Source: Ursus arctos (lineage: Eukaryota; Chordata; Mammalia; Carnivora; Ursidae). From it: 64,000 nucleotides of DNA. The notes below the pieces were generated by a model. The model searched no databases. It saw only the letters and a program-made list of their open reading frames with translations, and was not told where the DNA came from. Location of the stretch: the NCBI RefSeq assembly GCF_023065955.2, contig NW_026622763.1:84363299-84427298 (forward strand). Reading direction: 5' to 3'. A program made the translations under genes and the position numbers. Below, in pieces: positions 22,701 through 34,449 of this stretch (the first letter of the stretch is position 1; the number at the start of each line of letters is the position of its first letter).

Positions 22701-24095
22701 TAAAATTAATGGATCTTTAAAAGATGCTCCATTGAGTTTCCTCAGGCCAAATCTAAAGGGTTTCTGAAGGGAATCTTGAATTCCTTTCACTTCTTTACCT
22801 ATAATTTTTCTGAAACAGCAAACTTCCCAAATCACCTTTCTATTCAGTGGGTCATTTACTTAAGAGAAACAAACAAACAAAATGAAAAACTCTCCTTTCA
22901 GAGGCATGTGAGGATTGTAAAACCTAATTTTTTTTTTTTACATTCATCCATCTATATGTTAAACATGAGTTGAATTTCTCTCACATGGGAGACACTCTGC
23001 TAGGGACCCCTTTCCACCTGTGGGAGAACTGTGGACAAGGGGAAAGTCCAAGCCAACAGCTTCTAAGCATGAGCTCGTCGTGTTGCTTTGTTCCATGCTT
23101 ATCATAGTGAACATTTTGTAACACCCCTGTCCTCTCTTAATACAAGCTCATAGCTAATGTAAGCCATCTATTTACCTAACTCTTAAAAACTTAATAATAT
23201 CCCTAGAGCAATATAAAAGAAAAGGAATTTAGAATAAAATATTATATATGTCAATATTTAAAAACTCTAACAAAGGATATGGGGCCAACCTAACCCAGGG
23301 GACCTAACACAGACAACGTGGCATGAATGCTTATGTCTGAAACTCTCAAGGCTTTCTAGGGAATCCCTAATCACTGAAATTGTCTTTTTTTGTAACCTAG
23401 TTGTGCTCTTCGAAGTCCAAATGCTCTCACATTAGTTTCCAGCCAACAGGCTTAACCAGCAATTTGTACACACGAGATTCTTTGTTGCCAGGCTAGAGCC
23501 TCCCTCCTCTTACAAATACTTGTTCTTGCCTTTATTACTTTATTCAACCTACAAGCTTACTCTCTCACATATGAGAAACCAATTTTTAGCAAGAAAAATA
23601 ACTATGTAAACACATCTGAATTATTCTCTGACACGATGAACATGTTCGGGAACCACCATGAGAGAATAAATGATGAGATAAGAATGTGCACATCTTTATA
23701 GTGAACAGGTTTTTAAGACTTATAAGAAACCTTGTTTTACATTTAACAATTTGAAGTCAGTGAAATATAAGTATATTTCTGTGTATGGGTACAATTCCGT
23801 AAATGCAACAGCTGTAAATACAAAATGACTTAGGCACGATAGATTGGTAATGAAGTGACACATGCTCCTTTGCCAAGACGGCCACGTATTTGAAAGGGAT
23901 GCAAGTTATAAACAAATTCCCATTACTTACATGGTGTAAAATCCAGTTTATATTAGAACCATACGAAAGTACATCATATTCATATAAAAAGACTCAAATA
24001 CTTACAAATAGAATAATCGCCCATTCGAACATCAATTGTCCAGAAGCACATTTAAAACTAGTGCAGAGCATAAAATACACTAGTCCTTTTTAGGC
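19791..24095. other. Long unique, SINE-free, non-coding interval
   Basis: No exon or clear repeat. A TGAA run at about 21958-21985 may be the tip of an L2. The part 21480-21900, with motifs such as TAATTATTGATG and relatively complex composition, is the best candidate here for a conserved non-coding element, but this is inference. Open frames of 103 codons or fewer (for example 22192-22503 plus) have no recognisable domain. Confidence 0.4.
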
Positions 24096-24099
24096 TTGA

Positions 24100-24250
24100 C
24101 TGTTCTGCACATAGAAGACCATCTAGGATCCCTGACCAGTAAACCATCAGTGCTTCACAATCATTGCAACAACCAAAAATATCTCTACAGATTTCCAAAA
24201 CACACCCAATGTGTGACATGGTTCCCCCTGAGAATTGCTGCTCTGTGCAT
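24100..24250 (-). mobile_element. Ancient hAT-type (Charlie/MER-like) fragment
   Basis: The run 'gcaacaaccaaaaatatctc', 'tacagatttccaaaacacac' and 'ttccccctgagaattgctgc' follows a widespread mammalian hAT-type repeat in reverse. A 144-codon plus-strand open frame (24235-24669) begins in it and is not taken as a gene. Confidence 0.5.
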
Positions 24251-25399
24251 TAGGTCTCATCCTGTGCTTAACATCCTATGGATCAATACCTTCTTCAGTA
24301 GAACCCTTCTTGACCTCTCTGTCACCACTGACCTGCCAGCGTAAGCTTCAGGTAATCCTGGTTTTAGCAGACCTTCTTGGTAACTCCCTGAAGCCATCCT
24401 CTGGGCCCTTCCCCCAATTTTTCTGGAGAAGGAACAGAACCATCTCCCCAGTGAGCTATCCAGCATCAGTACCACTGAAATGCAAATCTGTTGAGAGCAA
24501 CTTTACTAAGAATTCTCTCTGTATTGTTTGTGATCGCCTAAGGAAACAAATTCATGCAACAACACAGAGTGTCACATTGTTGACTCCCCAGGGCTTCCTT
24601 TCTGTTCTTTTAGCTCCAAGTGCTTTTCTTCTCTCTAGGCAGCCAGGGAGACCCCTTGTATTGTCCTGAAGGCATCTAAATTCAGACCTTTAGACACATC
24701 ATTAATCTGTGATTTCTTTTAAAGTCCTCCTCCAACAAAACCAAACTCAGGTTTTGTGGAGCCTGAAGCTTATACAATTTGGGGTTCTTCTTTAAGAAAA
24801 AAGAATATAAAATTACTTAAACAGAATAAATATTTTATGTAGAATGAAAAAAAGAAATCACAACAAAGTACAAATTCTGAAAAAGAAACAAATACTCTAA
24901 GAAGCACCAAATCCAGAAAAAGAGCATGTTACTTTTTGTTAATTAAATGCTTGACACACCTCCATAATACCTTTTGGTCTTCATTTTGGCTGTATCATCT
25001 TTAACAACAATTTTGCAGTACCAGTTTCGACAGAGAAAAGAGAAACAAGATTAAGTTTTTTCTTTACCAACATTCATAAAAAGATTATATTTAATTTTGA
25101 CAACATGGCAAAGTTCTTTTAATCTTTTCAACTCTATTGGTTTTGTCATGTACATTTTTGGAATTATTAGATTTAGGCAAAAGTTTCTTATTTGAATTGT
25201 AAGATATCAGAGCATTACAAGTCTCTATGTACCCTGAATATTCTTAAATATTGTTTAATTGGATAACTGTCATGAAGCAATTGCCATTGGTATCCTCATA
25301 GAAGTGGCATATTATGATTTTTATATTTGTCAATGTCAGCACTTTAGGTTAAGTCAATCAGAACTTAATAAGAATCTGTAGAAATATTATTGGGTCTGG

Positions 25400-25600
25400 C
25401 TATTTCAGGCCAAGGAAAGAGCGTGTGCAAGAAGACCTATATGAATAGAACATAGGGAGTTGCGGCGTACTTACGCTGTGTACAGCAAGGGAGCAATCAG
25501 GGATAAGGCTAGACAAGTGTGTCAGGGTCAGGTAAAGAAATGTGCTATGCTGTCAGATTTTGGCAAGTAGCTGAAAGCTCTCTACTCTGCCTTTAGATGA
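25400..25600 (-). mobile_element. L2 LINE fragment
   Basis: 'aggccaaggaaagagcgtgt', 'gcaagaagacctatatgaat' and 'agtgtgtcagggtcaggta' follow the reverse L2 sequence. Diverged. Confidence 0.5.
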
Positions 25601-25647
25601 AGGAATCAAATGCCTACTGATAGATTGCTACACATATGAAGAGCCAT

Positions 25648-25770
25648 TTGGTGTAGTGTTAAATTCATTAGCACTGGGGTCAAACAAGGGTCAGTTAGGT
25701 TCCATCTCTTACGCTCACTAGCTGAACAACCTTGTTACGAGGAACTTAACTGTTCAGGAAAGTGACTGTA
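25648..25770 (+). mobile_element. MIR 5' half
   Basis: 'tggtgtagtgttaaattcat', 'agcactggggtcaaac', 'ctcactagctgaacaacctt' and 'aacttaactgttcagga' match the tRNA-derived half of MIR. The 3' half is not evident. Confidence 0.6.
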
Positions 25771-26724
25771 AACCACACAAATATATTTTATAAACCCAAA
25801 TGAATGTATCTCCAATTTAATGCACCTTTAGCCAGTTCCAAAATGTACCAGTAGCTACTCTAATGCCTCCAGATGTCAGGAGAAATATAACAGAGGAATA
25901 AATAGAATAGAAAAATGTAGCAATTTTTATAAAATTTACAAAATACGTGACTCTGTACAGATATTATTAGGACCTTTTCCCAGGGTCTTGGAAGGGGCCC
26001 GTGCAAGTGAGGGGTCCTACAGCATATGCTTCTTTTAAGTTCAGATTGAATCTGCCTCCCTCAAAGGACGCAGGAGCACATCTGCAAATGGAATCCCAGG
26101 GAAGGCACAGGTAGCCCAGAGCTCCCCAAACAATGCAAAGTAACTCTAATTACAACCTTAGGCTCCCTATAAATACTGACACTCTCCTCTCACAGTGCCA
26201 CGCTGACCTAGAAAGCCACAAATAGACTGTCTCTGATGGGTGTGCCAACTGGATGTCAAGGATGATTAGTGAGAAAGGAAAGAAGCCCTCCTTCCCCCAC
26301 TGACTTCAGGGGCATGCAGAGCAGAGTGTGACAGAGGTCTGGAAAGCAGCTGCCACATGGTCTGGAGGGTGTGTGTCCCTGCAGAATTACAATTATCTCT
26401 TTCACTTTGAAAGGTTGTCCACCTGTGCCTTTACAGACTTCTCTGTCTTCTGCACAGTTTTCCAATTTTTACTGCACATAGACTTGTTCACTGGAGGGCT
26501 TGTTTCTATGAGATTAAGGCTTGTTCTTTAGTCTTTCATTTTACACAGTTTCATTATTACAGCTATTACATAGCAATCCAGTGTGGCAAATGTGAGACAT
26601 ATCCTTGCCTCCTCTATTTAGTATTTGTTGGTTTGTTCTCCATTTCCTAAGTGTATAATAACTCTGGAATGCATGTGGACCTAAAGTGCTGGATAGAAAG
26701 CAAATTTTCAAGAGGAAAGGGTAA

Positions 26725-26880
26725 GAACTTGGTCAAATCTTTATTAGCTGTGTGTACCCAGGCAAGTCAGCCTCTTTGAGCCTCAGTTTCTTGTCCTCAA
26801 AAATTGAAAAAAATAAGATCTTTCTGACTCTACAAAAACAGTTATGAAGATTATCAAATAAGGTGGTGTATGGAGAAGTG
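26725..26880 (+). mobile_element. MIR
   Basis: 'tattagctgtgtgtacccag', 'gcaagtcagcctctttgagc', 'ctcagtttcttgtcctcaaa' and 'aaaacagttatgaagattat' follow the MIR core closely. Confidence 0.8.
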
Positions 26881-27224
26881 ATTGCCAAAGTGTAACTGCT
26901 GATGTGGGTAGGGATGACTATGTTACCTTCTTGCTTGGGCACCTTCCCGTCCTGCCACTCAATGGCAATCTTACAGTGTTTCACTATTGGGTGCCCAAAG
27001 CATTGTCTAAATAGGAGTCTAATTAATAACTAAATGTTTTCACTGTAGTGACTGTAGTGGGTGTTTTTGTCTTTTTTTTTTTTTTTTTATAAATGGGTTT
27101 TGAGTAAGGAGAACATAATTTGGACAATAAGGTGTCAAGTCCGATAACAAAAAATCAATGTAGACAGAGAATCACATAGTGGCATGAAACATCAAAGGCG
27201 ATGGTGTGCTTAACTGAGTTAGAT

Positions 27225-27640
27225 GAAACATTACAAAATTCAACAAATGTATACTTAGTGTAAATTAGATGCCCAATGTTGTTTGGGTGTTTGGAATGCA
27301 TTATTATTATTATTATTTTTAAGATTTTATTTTATTTATTTGACAGAGACAGCCAGAGAGAGAGGGAACACAAGCAGGGGGAGTAGGAGAGGAAGAAGCA
27401 GGCTCCCAGCAGAGGAGCCTGATGCAGGCAGGGCTCGATCCCATAATGCCAGGATCACGCCCTGAGCCGAAGGCAGACACTTAATGACTGAGCCACCCAG
27501 GCGCCCCTGGAATGCATTATTAAACAAACTGAGCTAAGAGTCTGTCCTTGTGGAGCTTATATTCTAGTGATTCAGAGTAATTGAGAAAGGCAGTGCTATG
27601 GCAGACTTATACATAATTTTGGAAATTTTAACAAAATATT
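27225..27640 (-). mobile_element. L2 3' fragment interrupted by a SINEC
   Basis: Left piece 'aattcaacaaatgtatactt' and right piece 'gtccttgtggagcttatatt' plus 'ctagtg' are neighbouring parts of the reverse L2-like consensus. The SINE at 27306-27507 separates them. Confidence 0.65.
27306..27507 (-). mobile_element. SINEC inserted in L2
   Basis: Minus-strand element from TTTTTAAGATTTTATTTTAT to the head CACCCAGGCGCCCC. Perfect duplication TGGAATGCATTATT at 27292-27305 and 27508-27521. A short (ATT)n at about 27300-27316 has grown at the junction with the poly-T end. Confidence 0.96.
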
Positions 27641-27977
27641 TGGGAGGAAAATGAAGAACAATTAATGGATTCGGCTAGTTGCTGATTCAACCCAACTCTA
27701 GAATTTTATCGTAAAACAAACTTGGGTTGGGGTGGTCTTCTTGGAAGAATGTGGCAGTTGACGAATCTTGAACTGAACTAGGTGTAGAAAGATAGCAAAC
27801 TGTTTCAATTTAGATTTCGTATTTGTTTGAAATGACTTTGGGGAAGAGGTGCTGGAGGTATGAATTCTAAAGCCCCCTATCCCCTACCCCAAGCTACCCC
27901 TTATTTCCACCACTGAGCTAATTATTTCAGGCCAAAGTGAGTTTGTTGAGTTATTAAATTGTTAATAAAGTTCACTG

Positions 27978-28140
27978 AGTTACTCATTCATTTATTTATT
28001 CATTCAAAAACCAACATGTATCTACAATGTACCAGTTATTGTGTTAGATGGTAATGAAAGAACATAAAATGAAAAAAAAAAAGACTAACATTTTTGCCTT
28101 TAGAGGATTTATAGTTCATAATTACATTTTTAAATTCCAT
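27978..28140 (-). mobile_element. L2 3' end
   Basis: 'actcattcatttatttattc', 'attcaaaaaccaacatgtat' and 'tgtaccagttattgtgttag' correspond to the L2 end in reverse, beginning with its decayed TTCA repeat. Confidence 0.65.
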
Positions 28141-30654
28141 ATGATCCCTGTCATAATGTGAAGGTCATTAGTAGAGAAAGCTTTCTATCTCTTGTCTCAA
28201 TGAGTAAAATATAAATCATTTTAGATGCTATTAGCAAGAACTATTTCTCTATGTAAATGATTCACTCCTACCTGAAATGTTTAGATTGCACCTTCTATAC
28301 TGCTCGGGGAATTGAATTAGACATGGAGGATATATTCAGGTATTAAAATGTGTAGACCATTTCACCTATCACAAGATAAATGTTAAAAAAAAAAATCTCA
28401 GCATGTCAGCATAAGCCACCCACCTATGACTAAGAACTCTACAGATAGAAGGTGAGAGAGGGAAAGAATGAATAAGCAAGAGTAATGGCATACTGAAAGT
28501 CTCATAAAACTTATGCTGCAATAGAAGATCAGCAGATTTAGTGTTTAGATCTTGCTGTCACATAAAAGAAGAATAAGGTGAAAAATATCAAAGTGCTAAT
28601 CAGAAAGTCACATTAATATGTGTCTTACAGCAGAATGCTGGTACTCTATGGCAGTAGATAGGTTTTAGTGCACTCGGAGTAAGTTTCAGTAATTCTATCT
28701 CTTCTTTGGATTGAAAATTTGGTAGCTGAAGCACTTTTCCTTTTTTTCTGATTTTCATACGTATCAAGTTTATTGTTTTCTCTTTGGAGATGCTTCTAAA
28801 CTCTTTGGAATGAGAGGAACTCACTTGATTATCAACATTTTTTACAATTCTTCACAATCTTGCTGTCAGTTCAACTTTTAGAATCGGTTAATAATAAAAA
28901 AATATAACAATCAGTAGATACAATGCTTTCAGGAAATATTTTAAATACATCTCTGTATTTATTAATGTCAGTATACATCTGAAAGTACATTTATGTACAA
29001 AAGATATTTTAGTAATTCTACTAACAATGTTGCCTTTGCATTTGGATTTGAAGACTCAATTACTCCATAGAGTCCCCCAGGGATTTGTGACTCCTAGTGT
29101 AGGAAATAGTTCTATGATTCCCATTGGAAGATTCTAGAACAACAGCTAAAAATAGTCCATACATGACTGTAAGAATATAATCATTGATATTTTGTCTTCT
29201 GATTTGTACAACTATGTGCTCTTCTTTTGTCCAGTGGTCCATGGAAATCACTTGGCCATGTATTACCATTCATTTCCTGCTCTGGCCCCTGGGGCTTCTT
29301 AGATCTCAGAGTCCCAGAACTTTCTGTGATTTCAGAACTAGGACTTTAAAAGATAGCTACAGATTGGCTCTACTACAATCACACAGGCCTGCCATTGCCA
29401 TGACTTAAAGAAAATCTTGGGATTTTCCTAAATATACTCTATAAACCACTTTCTGACCTCTGGAAAATTGTAGGCTAAATATGTAAACTTGAGAATATCA
29501 AATGATGCCAGGGATGTAGTTTAATAAAATATTTAGTTAGGAGAGCAGGCAGAAAAATAGATAAGGGAGCTGTAATTGTACACCACTCGTGAAAGACCAT
29601 GGTTGTATCAAACGCTTCTGTTTATTTCATGACATACTGTAAGGATTAATAAACCAGTGAGCCCCTGAGAAAATTCGTGCATAGCTAAGGCCTAAAAGTA
29701 GTTCAGAATGAGGAAGTGGAGTAGTCTGCAAATGTAAATGTCTTTCCTAACGCCCAAATGCTAAGCTACTGACTCCATGTAGAGACACCTTGCTCTAAAC
29801 TAGACTCTGGGTGTCCTTTGCCCTTGCCAAGTGTCATTTAATTAGAGGGATTTTGTTTAGTTACTCTACTGTTGAGAATCCTGTCTGTCTTACTGGTCAC
29901 GAAATTGCTCAGTTGAGCTAAAAGGCAAAGTGACAATAATTGGAAACAAAATGTCTTTGTTCCCTGTCCCTCTGAGCAGCAGACTGCACCTTACAAGCAC
30001 CATATTGGTGGAGGCAGCCTCTTTATTACGCCTGCTGACAGAGGCATTCTGGCATATTTATAACAGCTGAGGATAGCATGCCCTGAAGAGTGAACTTAAT
30101 TCTTAGACTGCCAGGTAGTCTTCTGTGAATGACAGTGATTTGTCCCTTGTGATTTCTTTTTCTTCCTTACTGACTATTCATAAAGCCGCATTTGACAGCC
30201 TAATTTTATATAGCTAATAACACTAAGTAGCAATGTGATTTTAGAATGTCCATTAGACTTTTTCATGTTAAACTATTTTTAATAAACAGTTCTTTCGATC
30301 CCCATCTTTTATGGCTTACCAAAATTTGATTACAGTGTTTATGCCTTTTATTAAATAATCTTTCAGAAATGCAAGCTAAGGATCATGTAAACTACCCTTG
30401 ATTCTATTTGGCATTAAGTAAAACATGAATTTGGGTGTATCATAGGAAAATTCTTAGGTAATTCAGTGGTTGCATTAAAGGAATAATTTATTTCATATTT
30501 TATCCAACAACTATTTTATTTTCTACTAGGAAAAGTAGAAGACACTGTATTAGGAATTGGGTATACAAGCTGATTCCACGAAACATACTCTGAGCCCTCA
30601 AAGAATTCACAGTTAAGGAAGAAGAAAAGCATTTTCCTTCATCATACCATGACA
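28141..30654. other. Unique non-coding DNA
   Basis: About 2.5 kb with no gene or repeat recognised. Open frames are under 75 codons. Confidence 0.45.
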
Positions 30655-30800
30655 TACCATTACATGAGGACATGTAATCCTCATCTTACCGATTAAAAAA
30701 CTGAGGCTGAGAAAAATTAAATGTCTTGCCAAAGACCACACTGCTAACACCTGTTAGGATTCAATCCCAGGTGGTTTGATGATAGTGTCTAGGCTCTTAC
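30655..30800 (-). mobile_element. MIR
   Basis: 'atgtaatcctcatcttaccg', 'attaaaaaactgaggctgag', 'aaattaaatgtcttgccaaa', 'gaccacactgctaac' and 'ggattcaatcccaggtggtt' follow the MIR in reverse. Confidence 0.8.
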
Positions 30801-32027
30801 ACACAATAATATATTTCCTCTCATGGTTGTGTCTAGGGATAAACTGCATTTATATCTCTCTTTATTCTGGGTTTTATGCTAAATTCCTTCATACTCTTCC
30901 TGTCAGTTATGCTTCTCTGTGGTATTTCTGTTCATTGTCCATAGGTGATATTTACACTCAGAGGTAGTGAGAACAGAAGTGAGGGAGAGAAAATCGTTTG
31001 CTGTTCTTTTTATCCCAATCTAATAAAGTGTTTCCTTAGACTGAAGCTATGCTCAGGGACCACAGGTTATCTTTTCATCATTTCTAGCCCTCAGCTATAT
31101 CTTATTTTTATGTGCTATTGGACTCCCATAGGCACCCTTTAAGGAATTTGTTTCCATTACAGGACATGGTCTTTCCCGAGTTTGCCATTCAAAGGTCAAG
31201 CTTCCGTGCTCGATAAATAACTTTACTTTGTCAACCTGACTTTCTCCAGAATCTCCCTTTTGTTTTCATGTGGATTTGACTTCAGAATTATATATATCCT
31301 CCCTTCAATTCAGTTAGCCAACGCTGTTAATGTTAAGAGGGGGAAGTATCATCCTCACGGTTGAAACCCCCTTCCTGGGACTGGATTCCTCCAAAGATGG
31401 GTGCCTGCATCGAGACTGCTGCACGTTCGGTCAGAGGAGATGATTCGGTGGTTAACTTTAGCGTGCTGGTGTACTAACGGCACTTTTTCAAGGACAGTTG
31501 TCCTCTAGAACACCCAGAGAAATACAATTGCCTTCTCTTCTTGAAGTTTTCAGGTCAGAAGAGGAGAGTTTTCTAAGACAAGAGGGCTGATTCATTCCAC
31601 AGCAGCATAACCTGTCAGAAGCAGCACTGTCCTGTGGGCATGGCTGCGTGTCATGTGCTATGAGTATCCATGGTTCCAAGTCAAGTCACCTTATCATTCA
31701 GCTACAGAGCTCAAGGATGTTTTCCTCTATGATCTCTATACTGTAATCAGGAAAATTATTTTTTGCTTTTTAATGAATTTCAGGCATAGATCTTGGAAAA
31801 ATCTGGCCCGACTCTCATATTCTTTGGCAGGACACATATATCTTTCACCCATGAGACTGCTGGAGTTGTTCCAAATGGAGCATACTCTAAGACAAAGTTC
31901 CCTAGCATTAGCTTTTGTACTTTTTAAACATACTATCTCTGAACACTTTTAAAAGGGAATGTCACAGTTATGATTTTCCTCTTTTAGGTCACTCTAATAA
32001 AAGATAACGATGCCGAGGATGAGAAAT
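30801..32027. other. Unique non-coding DNA
   Basis: Nothing recognised. A 99-codon frame at 31653-31952 (plus) shows no domain and no sign of coding bias that I can see. Confidence 0.4.
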
Positions 32028-32245
32028 AACTTTCACGAATTAGGTATTTACCATGTGGCAGGCACTATGCCAAGTATTTTGCATAAATTATATCATGCAT
32101 TAGGGAGGAAAGATTTTAATCCCCATTCATCAGATGAGGACATCAGGGCATGAAAAGGATAAATAACTTGCCCAGCATCGTAGACCATAGACAATCTCAT
32201 TCCAAAACCAACATTCTCATCCCCTACATTCAGTGTTTGAAGTAT
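32028..32245 (-). mobile_element. MIR
   Basis: 'ggtatttaccatgtggcagg', 'cactatgccaagtatttt', 'taatccccattcatcagatg', 'aggacatcagggcatg' and 'aacttgcccagcatcgtaga' are collinear with the MIR in reverse. Confidence 0.82.
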
Positions 32246-32404
32246 TTCCTGCTTCCCATGCTGTTTTTCTAAACACATTCTATTGCCACTCAATTTCTCC
32301 AGTCAGAATGGTTTTTAAATTGCACTCACAGACCTATTTTCTTCTTTTATACAGTATTTATAGTAGCTGATTTTGATAGCTGAGAATAGTACCATATAAA
32401 TAAT

Positions 32405-32570
32405 GATGTAAGACCTCAGGCAAATCACTTAACCCCTCTGAATTTCAGTTTCCTCATTTGTAAGATGATGAAATAATAATACTTGCCTCACAGGATTGTT
32501 CAAAGATCAAATGCAGTAATGCAAGCGAAGTACTCTCCATGAATAAATGTTAGCTCAATCCCCTTTCTTT
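32405..32570 (+). mobile_element. MIR
   Basis: 'cctcaggcaaatcacttaac', 'ccctctgaatttcagtttcc', 'tcatttgtaagatgatg', 'gcctcacaggattgttcaaa' and 'gaataaatgttagctca' follow the MIR sense strand. With the reverse MIR at 32028-32245 it forms a loose inverted pair. Confidence 0.83.
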
Positions 32571-32784
32571 CTCATCCCTTTCCTTGTAAGTCCAAGGATA
32601 AGGAAACATGGCAAGACTCATGGTAAGTTTGAATACTATCAGGATTCCTGATTGATTAAATCATTAATTTCTCATTCAATTACCCAAAGGATTTGAAGCA
32701 GCTTGCGGAATATAAAAGGAATATAATCATTATAAATATGTTATGTTTCCTTAATTTTATCCTGTTAACTATTCTCCCCTTTTA

Positions 32785-32860
32785 TTTCATTCATTCATTC
32801 TGGTAGTCATTCAGTCATTGATTGCATACCTATTGTTTGCTAGACATGGATTTGCATGCT
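32785..32860 (-). mobile_element. L2 tip
   Basis: TTCATTCATTCATTC followed by 'cagtcattgattgcatacct' and 'attgtttgctagacatgg' is the L2 end in reverse, short and diverged. Confidence 0.5.
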
Positions 32861-33039
32861 CCACTACTCATCTTATAAATCCTCTTCTATTGTCCAATTT
32901 TCCCCCCTCCCTCCTTGTCTGTCATAGTCCTTGGTTCCTTTAAACGTTCCATTCACTTGTCAACTACTGCAACCCGGTTTCTGACTTTTTTGTGATGGTC
33001 CCAAACAACTTCTTTTTTTAATCCCAAACAACTTCCTTT

Positions 33040-33260
33040 CTCTTTTTTTTTTTTTTTGCATGTTTATTTATCTATTTTTGAGAAAGAGCAAGAGAAAGCA
33101 TGTGCAGGAGGGGGACTGAGGGAGACTGAGAGAGAGAGAAGCTCAAGCAGACTCCCTGCTGAGTGTGGAGCCTGGGAGGTGGGGCTTTATCTCAAGACAT
33201 CTGTGACCTGAGCTGAAATCAAGAGTCAGAGGCTTAACTGACTGAGCCATTCAGGCAGCC
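33040..33260 (-). mobile_element. SINEC, older, minus strand
   Basis: Poly-T, then 'tttatttatctatttttgag', a purine-rich body and the head 'gactgagccattcaggcagc'. The right flank CCCCAATGACTTCTT (33261-33275) resembles the left flank CCCAAACAACTTC (33023-33035), with a second left copy at 33000-33012. More diverged than the young copies. Confidence 0.9.
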
Positions 33261-33299
33261 CCCCAATGACTTCTTAAATGTTAAACCCAAAAGAAGTAT

Positions 33300-34445
33300 T
33301 TTCCTTTTTTGTCTTTGTGGACCTGTTTGTTGCATTTAACAATGCTAATCTCTTTCTTCTTAAATCCTTTTGGTAGTATTCTTGGGATTCTCCTTGTTCC
33401 TATTTCTCATACTGTATCTTTTCTGACTCTATCATATTCCTTTTTTATCATATTCCATCCCTTAAATGTTGGCTTAGCGTTCAAGTTTAAATAGAATCTT
33501 CTTTTCTGTCTACTGCTTTGCTATAATTTTAATTCTCTTTCTGTGTTAATGACACTAAATATCAATATGCAAACTAGACTTGTGTTTCAAGACTCAGATT
33601 CACGTACATCATTTTTGACTTCAGCTCTCAAACACGCCAACCTGAAAATAACTAAAACTGAATTTATCCCTACCTTCCAAATAAATATTTGTTCCACTAA
33701 CGTTCTCTACACCTCTACCCAGTTATGGTGCTTGGAACCAACCTGATATATATTCTTCAATCCTCCTTACCCCTGAATTTCCCATGTCCAATTAATCACC
33801 AAGTCTTCTCATATCACCTCAATGTATTATCCCCATGACCTCTGTTTGGGCCATTCATCTTCTTTTTCTAGACAACTGCAATAGTCTCCCAACTCTTGCC
33901 CTGCCTTCCAACTTACAGGCCAAATCTGTCTTCTTACCCATCTCAGAATGATGTTCAGCATCTAAATCATAATTGGGACATGCTCATCTTTTGCTTAAAA
34001 CTATCAAGTACCCTTCATTGTTGACATGAGCAGTTTTCAAAATGGTCCTCTGAAAGCCTTAAGATTCATTGGAAATGTCTGTGGGTCCATGTAGTGATGG
34101 CAGGGCTTGGTGGGGGAGTTTACGCAGAGACAGTCCAGTTCCTGGCTTCTCACCACATCTATACTCTGTTTTTCCATTCTTAACCAGAGTAGTTCCATTT
34201 TTATATATATTTTTATATATTATAGTGCCATATGACATGGGGGGTGGTGGTAAAAAGATGGAGCATGTGGAAGAGAGGAAAGGAATTGACTGTTTTTACA
34301 AAGTCTAAAAGCCATCAGCCTGCATAATATCCAAGATTCGCAACCCTTTGCATGACCTAGCCTCTGAGCAGCTCACCAGCCTCATCCCTTAAAATTCTCC
34401 TGCCTTTTAATTTATGCTCCATCACATTCATCTAGCTACTTACTT
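33300..34445 (+). mobile_element. Long L2 LINE fragment, interrupted
   Basis: The longest L2 remnant here, covering part of the old reverse-transcriptase-end region and the 3' region: 'ccatcccttaaatgttggct', 'gaaaataactaaaactgaat', 'tatccctaccttccaa', 'ttaatcaccaagtcttctca', 'gacaactgcaatagtctccc' and 'acttgcttaaaacta'-like text. It resumes after 34318 with 'gcatgacctagcctctgagc'. It carries many stops and cannot encode protein. A hAT-type element splits it at about 34031-34317. Confidence 0.7.
34031..34317. mobile_element. Non-autonomous hAT-type element inside L2
   Basis: Left end CAGTTTTCAAAATGGTCCTC and right end AAAGTCTAAAAGCCATCA, whose reverse complement is TGATGGCTTTTAGACTTT, are diverged terminal inverted repeats. 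Its limits coincide with the break in the L2 sequence, which supports an insertion. Confidence 0.55.
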
Positions 34446-34449
34446 AATA

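Larger units (their letters stand above)
24690..26060. other. Probable ancient, unclassified repeat mixed with AT-rich DNA
   Basis: The left part ('ttttgtggagcctgaagctt', 'atacaatttggggttcttct', 24750-24790) and right part ('gggtcttggaaggggcccgt', 'gcaagtgaggggtcctacag', 25982-26020) resemble the two ends of an old mammalian interspersed repeat that I cannot name. L2 and MIR pieces listed separately lie between them. Confidence 0.35.

Noticed and set aside
24235..24669. 144-codon open frame
   Set aside because: It starts in an old hAT-type repeat and has no domain; a minus-strand frame overlaps it equally well.
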